Shown here one piece after another: positions 52,674-58,934 of a DNA stretch of 58,934 nt (position 1 is its first letter; every line of letters begins with the position of its first letter). Made by a program: the position numbers and the translations under genes. The notes beneath the pieces are model-generated. The model made no database searches. It was not told where the DNA came from and saw nothing but the letters and a program-made list of their open reading frames with translations. The stretch comes from Olavius algarvensis Delta 4 endosymbiont (GTDB taxonomy: Bacteria > Desulfobacterota > Desulfobacteria > Desulfobacterales > CAJINA01): the NCBI GenBank assembly GCA_905176665.1, contig CAJINA010000065.1, positions 1-58,934 on the forward strand. Direction: 5' to 3'.

Positions 52674-53225
52674 GTGGATTTCAAACAGCTCATCGAAAAA
52701 TCGTTCAACCTGACCCTGGAGAACATCGTTGCGTTGATTCTCCTGACCTTGCTCTTACTGGTCATCAGTTTTTTATCCTTCGGCCTGTTGGCAGCGGTTG
52801 CCTCCGCCGGTTATGTGCAGGCCATCATCCGGCTGGCCCGGGAAGGCCGCGAGCCGCGGATGCAGGATATCTTCTCACACATGCATCTGTTTCTGCCCCT
52901 GCTGGGTTTTAGTATCGTTACCGCCGTTGCCGTTTTGATCGGCTACGCGCTGTTGGTCCTGCCCGGGATTATTCTGGCCGGCCTGATTACCTATGCGTGC
53001 CTCTACATGCTGCCGCTCATGACCGATAAACAGATGCCCCTGATCGATGCCGTTCAGGAAAGCTGGCGGATGACGACAACGGGTAACCTCGCGGACAATA
53101 TCATCATCGCGGTCATTTTTATCGGGGTTGTCACCATTGGCGGGTCAACGTTGATCGGGACGCTCCTGACCCAACCGCTTGCGACTGTATTTCTGGCCAT
53201 CGTCTACGAAGAAAAACTCCGTTAG
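52674..53225 (+). CDS. Hypothetical multi-pass membrane protein
   Basis: Predicted 183-residue inner-membrane protein with about five segments: LTLENIVALILLTLLLLVIS, SFGLLAAVASAGYVQAI, LGFSIVTAVAVLIGYALLVLPGI-type pair, and a final IIIAVIFIGVVTIGGSTLIG. It resembles the DUF975-like/glycerophosphoryl-type membrane proteins. The GTG at 52674 is preferred over ATG at 52650 or 52662 because GGAGG lies 5 bases before it. Its TAG stop overlaps the start of element copy 9. Function unknown. Confidence 0.65.
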   Translation: MDFKQLIEKSFNLTLENIVALILLTLLLLVISFLSFGLLAAVASAGYVQAIIRLAREGREPRMQDIFSHMHLFLPLLGFSIVTAVAVLIGYALLVLPGIILAGLITYACLYMLPLMTDKQMPLIDAVQESWRMTTTGNLADNIIIAVIFIGVVTIGGSTLIGTLLTQPLATVFLAIVYEEKLR

Positions 53226-53430
53226 AGGCCTCAAAAAGTCTTTTGGCCCAAACTCGGCGTTGGCCGTGAATACCCTACGACGTGCCGGTTTTCAAGCCGC
53301 CGGGCGCAATCTCCCGCGCTATCCTCGAAATAGTATGCGTATTACTCCGCTTTGATTATCACGGCCGCCTTGCCTGTCGGGCGCAGCTCGTAGAGTGAAG
53401 ACTGGATTTTGAACCGCTGCAAACATTTAG
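53223..53430 (+). repeat. Dispersed palindromic element, copy 9
   Basis: About 200 bp; the right edge is approximate. It starts TAGAGGCCTCAAAAAG, then TTTTGGCCCAAACTCGGCG and ends CTGGATTTTGAACC. The middle has about 45 additional bases, and the central hairpin is weaker (ATAC/GTAT region). The TA of its first bases forms the TAG stop of the membrane protein gene. Confidence 0.65.
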
Positions 53431-53508
53431 CTGATTTGCCACCCCCAGCCTATCGCTTTATTTCATCAATCCACCCATCGCACAGTTCTAAACATACTGA
53501 CTCTTGGG

Positions 53509-53537
53509 TTGACACGCCCACACACAACAGATACATA
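53509..53537 (+). promoter_or_regulatory. Sigma-70-like promoter before the RHH gene
   Basis: TTGACA (53509-53514) is a perfect -35 box, 17 bases before TACATA (53532-53537), which matches three of six -10 positions but includes the key first TA. The RHH gene starts 40 bases further on. If the RHH protein binds here it would regulate itself; that is inference. Confidence 0.45.
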
Positions 53538-53577
53538 CTTTTTTAGGAGTACGTCCTCAACCATCGAGAGGGATACC

Positions 53578-54063
53578 ATGTCCAAAAAAATCACCGTCAG
53601 TGTCCCGGATGACCTGCACCAGAAGATGGCTGAGTGGCGTGAATCCTTCAACTTTTCCAAGATTTTCCAGAAAGCCGTCTCCACGATGATCCAGCGCAAA
53701 GAAGAGTTCCAGAAACGAATGCGCAGCAGCATGGATATGGCCGCAATTGCCGAACGGCTGCGCCGGGAAAAGCTGGAATCGCAGACGGAAAGCTCGGAAC
53801 TGGGTCGCAAGGAAGGCGCCCGCTGGGCCCGTTCGGCCCACTATAAGGAATTACAATACGCCCTCACCTGGCAGCCGGACACGCAGCCACGGCGTAACGA
53901 AATCCTGGGCGGATATTTCACCGACCTCTTTGCCGCCAACCGCGAATTGCAGGGCATCGCCCCGGAAGGGGATATGGCAGCCAGCGAGTTCATCCGCACC
54001 TTTTTGGCCGGCTGGAAAGAAGGGGTGGAGGCGTTCTGGAATGAAATTAAGGACAAGGTATAG
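53578..54063 (+). CDS. Ribbon-helix-helix protein with long C-terminal part
   Basis: Predicted 161-residue protein. Residues 1-45 are a ribbon-helix-helix DNA-binding domain (KKITVSVPDDLHQKMAEWRE, NFSKIFQKAVSTMIQRKEE). The remaining 115 residues are mostly helical, beginning with a basic coil (RMRSSMDMAAIAERLRREKL) and ending EFIRTFLAGWKEGVEAFWNE; this part is not recognised. The ATG at 53578 follows GAGAGGGAT. Solo RHH proteins are often antitoxins or autorepressors, but no toxin gene lies beside it; plsC follows 8 bases on. Confidence 0.7.
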   Translation: MSKKITVSVPDDLHQKMAEWRESFNFSKIFQKAVSTMIQRKEEFQKRMRSSMDMAAIAERLRREKLESQTESSELGRKEGARWARSAHYKELQYALTWQPDTQPRRNEILGGYFTDLFAANRELQGIAPEGDMAASEFIRTFLAGWKEGVEAFWNEIKDKV

Positions 54064-54071
54064 GACCCGCC

Positions 54072-54797
54072 ATGAAACTGCTGCTCAGAATCCTGTATCA
54101 ACCTTATAAATGGATTGTTTTTGGCCCTTTTATGGTTTGTACCACATTCGTAATGGGTGCTTCGGCTATCGGTTGTGCTACCCTGGCCGGCCCCCGGGCC
54201 GCCAGCATTTTCGGTGTTGTCTGGGCCCGCTTGAACAGCTGGGCCACCCCGATCCTGGTGCAAACGCGGGGCAAGGAAAACATCGATAAAAACCAATCCT
54301 ATGTCATTGTGTCCAACCACCAGAGCCAATATGACATATTCGTACTCTACGGCTGGCTGGGCATCGATTTCAAATGGGTCATGAAACAGGAGTTGCGCAA
54401 AGTGCCCGCCCTGGGCGTCGCCTGTGAAAGGATCGGCCATATATTTATCGACCGTTCGAACACCGAAGCAGCCCTGCGTTCCCTGGATGATGCCAAGAGT
54501 AAAATCGTCAATGGGACGTCCGTCATCTTTTTTCCGGAAGGCACCCGCAGCCGCAAAAGAAAACTGGGAAAATTCAAAAAAGGGGCTTTCCGGATGGCGA
54601 TTGACCTGGGTATCCCCATCCTGCCGATCACCATCTCCGGAACTCGCGAGATCCTGCCCACGCAGTCCACCGCGCTTTTCCCGGGCCGGGCGACCATGAC
54701 CATCCACCCGCCGCTGGACACTTCCGGTTTTGACCATCAGCATATACGCGCCTTGATGGACACAACCCGAGAGATTATTGACTCTGTGCCGCGTTGA
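54072..54797 (+). CDS. plsC: 1-acyl-sn-glycerol-3-phosphate acyltransferase
   Basis: Predicted 241-residue membrane acyltransferase making phosphatidic acid. SNHQSQYDIFVL is the HX4D catalytic motif (His and Asp), KWVMKQELRKVPALG follows, FFPEGTRSRKRKLGKFKKGA binds the acceptor and PILPITISGT is block IV. The N-terminal hydrophobic part (about 20-50) is the membrane anchor. Length is normal. It starts 8 bases after the RHH gene, so the two may be co-transcribed from the promoter at 53.5 kb, suggesting RHH control of phospholipid synthesis. Confidence 0.9.
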   Translation: MKLLLRILYQPYKWIVFGPFMVCTTFVMGASAIGCATLAGPRAASIFGVVWARLNSWATPILVQTRGKENIDKNQSYVIVSNHQSQYDIFVLYGWLGIDFKWVMKQELRKVPALGVACERIGHIFIDRSNTEAALRSLDDAKSKIVNGTSVIFFPEGTRSRKRKLGKFKKGAFRMAIDLGIPILPITISGTREILPTQSTALFPGRATMTIHPPLDTSGFDHQHIRALMDTTREIIDSVPR

Positions 54798-54953
54798 ATA
54801 TAGTCCTTATCGAGGCCCGTTTAACATCAATCTTATAAAACGGCATTCCAAACAACTATACGATCGGAGCCGGCTCTTTCTGGCTGCGTATCCAGCCTGC
54901 GGGAAATGGTTCCAGCGCTTTTTTGCATTTAGCACTGCGCCGGGGGAAGAAGG

Positions 54954-55511
54954 ATGTGCCTGACTGACGGTGAGTGTACACCAAGCAAATTCGGATACGC
55001 GTGTTTGGTGCTTTTGGGGGGACTGAGCCTCTTAATCGGGAGCTGCGGTTCGCGGCCTTCACCTTCTCCAGCGCCGGTTGGCTGCCTGGGGATTGAAGGA
55101 CAAAGGATAGACGCCGCACCGGCACAGGACCGCCTCCAAACCTTGGATGGTCAAAACGTCAATCTATCCGAATTTAGCATGCAGTGCCGCCGATTATTTC
55201 CCAATTGTGTACTTTATCCGAAATTTTATCATTGGAAAAATGAGATCAAGGCCATGGCGGCGCAAACGTCCAGAGGAATGGTTCGGCATCGTGTACGCAC
55301 CTACTACAATCTACTGTCGACCTGCTACCCGGACCGTATCGATCCCGGACGAACCCACGGCGATGTGGCTGAATTCTACGATGAGAAAGGCGCGTTCATG
55401 GGGCTGGCTGTTTACATGGGGAAAGGCTTATACTGCCCGTTGCCGTATTCAGGATACCAGGGCATCGATAAGCTCTTTGATACGGCACCCCAATTCAAAA
55501 GGCGGCCTTGA
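54954..55511 (+). CDS. Hypothetical lipoprotein
   Basis: Predicted 185-residue protein, not recognised. A hydrophobic stretch (YACLVLLGGLSLLIGSCGS) with lipobox-like IGSC near residue 31 suggests a lipoprotein. The mature part has several cysteines (SMQCRRLFPNC, STCYPDR, YCPLPYS) and a FPNCVLYPKFYHWKNEIKAM stretch. There is no known domain. GGGGGAAG precedes the ATG by 6 bases. It is tail-to-tail with uvrA with a hairpin between them. Confidence 0.55.
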   Translation: MCLTDGECTPSKFGYACLVLLGGLSLLIGSCGSRPSPSPAPVGCLGIEGQRIDAAPAQDRLQTLDGQNVNLSEFSMQCRRLFPNCVLYPKFYHWKNEIKAMAAQTSRGMVRHRVRTYYNLLSTCYPDRIDPGRTHGDVAEFYDEKGAFMGLAVYMGKGLYCPLPYSGYQGIDKLFDTAPQFKRRP

Positions 55512-55570
55512 CCATTTATAACCCACCTTTTGCGTAGACATAAAGCCATCGGATCAACCCAACACGTTGA

Positions 55571-55589
55571 CAAGCCGGCTACCGGCTTG
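55571..55589. terminator. Perfect hairpin between convergent genes
   Basis: CAAGCCGG (55571-55578) and CCGGCTTG (55582-55589) make an 8-bp stem with a 3-base loop, between the lipoprotein gene and uvrA, which converge here. No T-tract is present on either side, so it is a possible two-way terminator only. Confidence 0.45.
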
Positions 55590-55631
55590 ATCACGCTAAA
55601 TAGTTACCACGACAGTCTTCAGCCTAAAAGG

Positions 55632-58547
55632 CTAAGGCCTTAGTACTTCTTTCAAAAACCGCCCGGTATAGCTTTCCTTAACACGGGCAAGGTCCTCCGG
55701 CGTTCCCTGGGCAACCACTCGCCCCCCGCCGGCGCCGCCTTCGGGCCCGAGATCGAGGACCCAGTCGCAGGTCTTGATGACATCCATATTGTGTTCGATG
55801 ACCACAACGGTATTCCCGGCCCGCGACAGGCGGCGCAGGACCGCCAGCAGCATGGAGATATCCTGGAAGTGCAACCCGGTGGTCGGTTCGTCCAGGATAT
55901 AGAGGGTCTTGCCGGTATCCCGTTTGGCCAGCTCCCGGGCCAGCTTGATCCGCTGGGCTTCGCCGCCTGACAAGGTTGTGGCCGGCTGCCCCAGTTTGAT
56001 ATAGGAGAGCCCGACATCCATCAGGGTGTCGAGGATCGACTTGATCCGGGGGTGATTGGTGAACAGGGCCCGGGCCTGGTGCACCGAAAGGCCAAGCACG
56101 TCCGCGATTGAATGGCCCTTGTAGCGGATCTCCAAAGTGGCATCATTGAAGCGTTTGCCGTGGCAGTTTTCGCAGGGTACGTAGACATCCGCCAGAAAAT
56201 GCATTTCAACTTTGAGAAATCCATCCCCGCGGCAGGATTCACAGCGCCCGCCTTTGACGTTGAAGGAAAAACGCCCTTTTTTGTAAGCCCGTGCCTTGGA
56301 TTCCGGCAGCAGGGCAAAGAAATCACGGATATGGTCGAAGACCTTGGTATACGTGGCGGGATTGCTGCGCGGTGTCCGGCCGATGGCTTTCTGATTGATG
56401 TTGATCACCTTGTCGATACTTGCCAGACCGGTCACATTTTTATGGCGGCCGACCTCGATGGTGGCACCATGGAGCTTGCGGGCCAGGGCCGGGTAAAGGA
56501 TCTGGTTGACCAAGGTTGATTTCCCGGCGCCGGATACCCCGGTCACCGCCGTTAAAAGGCCGGGCGGAATTTTGGCTTTAATATTAGCCAGGTTATTCGC
56601 CCGGGCCCCATTGATGGTGATCCACCCCCGGCCTTTGCCTTTCGGTTTCTTTCGCACGGCCGGCACGCTGATTTCCTTCTGACCCCGCAGGTACTGGCCG
56701 GTAACCGATGCACGGCTCTTTTTGATCTGAGCCAGGGTTCCTTGAGACACGATCTGCCCGCCCAGGTGACCGGCACCGGGACCGAAATCAAGAATCCAGT
56801 CGGCCGTCTCCATGGTTTCGCGGTCGTGCTCCACCACGATCAGCGTATTACCGATATCCCGCAGATGGCACAAGGTGTCCAGCAGACGGATATTGTCCCG
56901 CTGGTGAAGTCCGATGGAGGGCTCGTCCAGGATGTAAAGGACCCCGGTAAGCTCGGAACCTACCTGGGATGCCAGACGAATCCGCTGAGACTCGCCCCCG
57001 GACAGGGTCGGCCCCTTGCGGTCCAGGGAGAGATAGTCCAGGCCGACATTGATCAGAAACTTGAGGCGCCCGCGTATCTCCTTGAGCAGTTCTTCAGCGA
57101 TAATCTTCCGGTTCCCGGTCAGTTTGATAGCATCTATAAACTGCCAGGCCGCCTGGACCGACATCTCCGTTATGTCAATGATGGACTTGTTCTTGATCTT
57201 GATATTGAGCACTTCCGTTTTGAGGCGTTTGCCCCCGCACGTGCCGCAGCTCGTTTCCGACAGGAATTTCGAATACCATTTTTTGGCGCTCTCCGACTTG
57301 GTTTGCCGGTAGCGCCGCATCATGCTGTTTAAGATCCCCTCGAAAGCCATGGTGACTTCCCCCTGGATCTTCTCCGAACTCCAGTTGACGATCAGTTCGC
57401 GGCCACGGGAACCGGTCAAAATCAAATTCTGGTGCTTTTTGGGCAATTTGTACCAGGGCGTGTCGTAGTTCACCCCGCACTGCTCTTCGACCGCCACCAG
57501 TTGCTGGGCACCCCAGGAGCCGTTGCTGCCATTGGGTTTGAGAAAATAGTTCTGCCAGGGGCGCACCGCGCCTTCCCGGATGGAAAGGGTCCTGTCGGGA
57601 ATGATCTTATCGACGTCCATGGAGAGCAGACTGCCGATACCGTTGCAATCCGGACACATCCCCAGGGGGGAGTTGAAAGAGAACAGCGGGGGCGCCAGTT
57701 CCGGATAGGCCACCCCGCAGCAGGAGCGCGCCTCGCTCATGCGGACGTCTTCACGTCCCAGGATGTGAACGATAAGGCTGCCCTGGCCGACCCGCAGGGC
57801 GGTTTCCACAGAATCGGTCAACCGTTTGCGAAAAGCGCGGCCGGACTTCATCTGAAGCCGGTCCACAACCACTTCGATGTTGTGCTTCTTATGCCGGGCC
57901 AGGCTCTGGACATCTTCAATATCCTGGACGACACCGTCGATCCGTATCCGGGCAAACCCCTCCCGGCGCAGTTTTTTAAAAAGCGCCTTGTGCTCCCCTT
58001 TCCGGTTTTCGATAATGGGTGCCAGCAGCAGAATCCGCGAAGATTCGGGGATCTCCAGAATCTGGCTGACCATGCCCTGGGCATTGCCCCGACCAACCTT
58101 CTTCCCGCACTTGTAACAGTACTGCTCGCCCACCCGGGCAAACAGGACCCGCAGATAGTCGTAAATTTCAGTGATGGTGCCGACGGTGGAGCGGGGGTTC
58201 TTGCTGGCGGCCTTCTGCTCGATGGAAATCGTGGGGGAGAGCCCGCGGATGGTTTCATACTTGGGTTTTTCCATCTGACCGATGAACTGGCGGGCATAAG
58301 CGGAAAGGGATTCAACATAGCGCCGCTGCCCCTCGGCAAAAATGGTGTCGAACGCCAGGCTCGATTTTCCGGAGCCGGAAACCCCGGTAAACACAATCAG
58401 TTTCTTTTTGGGCAGTTCGACATCGATATCCTTGAGGTTGTGTTCGCGGGCCCCTTTGACGGCGATGGTATCCAATTCCAGAGATTTAGGGGCGTGCTTT
58501 TTTTTACGGCGGGTTTTGGCACCGCCGCCTGCTATTTTTCTCTTCAT
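55632..58547 (-). CDS. uvrA: UvrABC excinuclease subunit A
   Basis: Predicted 971-residue DNA-damage recognition ATPase. Walker A sites are [14 protein letters not shown] (N-terminal) and [15 protein letters not shown] (C-terminal); both ABC signatures are LSGGESQRI and [10 protein letters not shown]. The second zinc module is CESCRGDGF...CENCHGKRF. The first one, near CCGVAYPEL...CPDCNG, lacks the usual first CX2C pair (it reads RSCCG), so that zinc site may be incomplete. Length is close to other UvrA proteins, with a basic N-terminal tail ([19 protein letters not shown]). The ATG at 58547 is preferred over the TTG three bases upstream. It is a single-gene unit. Confidence 0.95.
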   Translation of the reverse strand: MKRKIAGGGAKTRRKKKHAPKSLELDTIAVKGAREHNLKDIDVELPKKKLIVFTGVSGSGKSSLAFDTIFAEGQRRYVESLSAYARQFIGQMEKPKYETIRGLSPTISIEQKAASKNPRSTVGTITEIYDYLRVLFARVGEQYCYKCGKKVGRGNAQGMVSQILEIPESSRILLLAPIIENRKGEHKALFKKLRREGFARIRIDGVVQDIEDVQSLARHKKHNIEVVVDRLQMKSGRAFRKRLTDSVETALRVGQGSLIVHILGREDVRMSEARSCCGVAYPELAPPLFSFNSPLGMCPDCNGIGSLLSMDVDKIIPDRTLSIREGAVRPWQNYFLKPNGSNGSWGAQQLVAVEEQCGVNYDTPWYKLPKKHQNLILTGSRGRELIVNWSSEKIQGEVTMAFEGILNSMMRRYRQTKSESAKKWYSKFLSETSCGTCGGKRLKTEVLNIKIKNKSIIDITEMSVQAAWQFIDAIKLTGNRKIIAEELLKEIRGRLKFLINVGLDYLSLDRKGPTLSGGESQRIRLASQVGSELTGVLYILDEPSIGLHQRDNIRLLDTLCHLRDIGNTLIVVEHDRETMETADWILDFGPGAGHLGGQIVSQGTLAQIKKSRASVTGQYLRGQKEISVPAVRKKPKGKGRGWITINGARANNLANIKAKIPPGLLTAVTGVSGAGKSTLVNQILYPALARKLHGATIEVGRHKNVTGLASIDKVININQKAIGRTPRSNPATYTKVFDHIRDFFALLPESKARAYKKGRFSFNVKGGRCESCRGDGFLKVEMHFLADVYVPCENCHGKRFNDATLEIRYKGHSIADVLGLSVHQARALFTNHPRIKSILDTLMDVGLSYIKLGQPATTLSGGEAQRIKLARELAKRDTGKTLYILDEPTTGLHFQDISMLLAVLRRLSRAGNTVVVIEHNMDVIKTCDWVLDLGPEGGAGGGRVVAQGTPEDLARVKESYTGRFLKEVLRP

Positions 58548-58726
58548 CAAGCCTGCTTTTTTGAGTCACATACCGGTGTTTGAAAGTGTCGTTTCGAAGC
58601 AACAAAATAGGACCGAAAAATTAAAATAGCAAGCCGCAAGATGAATCAAATGGCATTTAATCCCGATGCCGACAGGAACCGCAAACCGCCCGTTCAGAAC
58701 CAGGCGCCTGGATACCTCCCGGAAGG

Positions 58727-58840
58727 CTAACCCTGCATAATATTAAAAATCTCCCGGACCTGGTGACAAAGGGTTGTAAACTGCTCCGGGTAGAGCGACT
58801 GGGCCCCGTCGCTCAGCGCTTTTTCGGGCTGATGGTGCAC
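58727..58840 (-). pseudogene. Truncated tail of a DAHP synthase gene
   Basis: Read on the minus strand: VHHQPEKALSDGAQSLYPEQ and then FTTLCHQVREIFNIMQG before TAG at 58727-58729. The EKALSDGAQSL block is the conserved C-terminus of class I 3-deoxy-7-phosphoheptulonate synthase (DAHP synthase). The codons before VHH run into an in-frame stop and AT-rich DNA, so the remaining gene is lost or interrupted here. The window end is near, so a continuation elsewhere cannot be excluded. Confidence 0.6.
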
Positions 58841-58934
58841 ATTCTATATCCCCCTTGTCAACATGGTCTTAATAGCAATAATAACAGCTACTTAAAAATC
58901 TGCTTGCGTAATAAGCGCACTTATCCTTACTGTA

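Overview
The window most resembles an anaerobic deltaproteobacterium (Desulfobacterota, probably Desulfobacterales). This is inferred from gene content: a CooC-type nickel ATPase, a RACo-like activator of corrinoid proteins, two GAF-AAA+-Fis sigma-54 activators, a sensor ending in the CxxCKK...CPEC tail common in this group, a phasin-like protein and an acyl-CoA dehydrogenase. Most genes look GC-rich. The 6.8-16 kb stretch is more AT-rich and looks acquired. No complete rRNA or tRNA, CRISPR array, transposase or integrase was seen.

Layout. 0.2-6.8 kb: radical SAM protein, small exported proteins, two metallohydrolase-type enzymes, a VOC protein and diaminopropionate ammonia-lyase. 6.8-15.4 kb: accessory signalling segment (class III cyclase-TolB-TPR protein, large hybrid histidine kinase, CHASE sensor without kinase). 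It is punctuated by four relics of tRNA/tmRNA 3' ends and carries the frameshifted tail of a second cyclase. 16.3-24.1 kb: tripartite exporter (TolC-type channel, adaptor fused to a cytoplasmic GAF domain, MacB-type ATPase and permease), then an exported UPF0489-like protein, two small basic exported proteins and a duplicated gene tail. 24.4-37.3 kb: lnt, a NifA-like activator, dinB, a PAS protein, a patatin-like lipoprotein, aroK, an AarF/UbiB kinase, a phasin-like protein and an acyl-CoA dehydrogenase. 37.8-45.2 kb: a one-direction run of CooC, AcuC-like deacetylase, AcuB-like CBS protein, PrmA-like methyltransferase, metallo-beta-lactamase-fold protein, sirtuin, RACo-like ATPase without its ferredoxin domain and a hypothetical protein. 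It faces a sigma-54 activator that has GAFSGA instead of GAFTGA. 46.9-47.3 kb: a sigma-54-like promoter followed by strong hairpins and little coding signal, upstream of a PilZ-like gene. 47.4-58.5 kb: mostly housekeeping genes (M23 peptidase, SDR, TPR, NUDIX, TrmO, parvulin, PlsC, UvrA), ending in a truncated DAHP-synthase tail.

Two repeat families lie over this. One is a palindromic element of about 130-210 bp with TA at its ends, seen nine times. Six copies sit in the same orientation directly at a gene's 3' end, where the TAG stop is formed by or touches the element. The other is a 7-base repeat, roughly TTCWRCC, in several intergenic spots.

The best candidates for something undescribed are the GAF-gated exporter with its small exported proteins, the deacylase plus nickel/corrinoid activation cluster, the palindromic element family with compensating base changes, and the structured region at 46.9-47.3 kb. 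All functions are assigned by reading motifs; no database search was possible.
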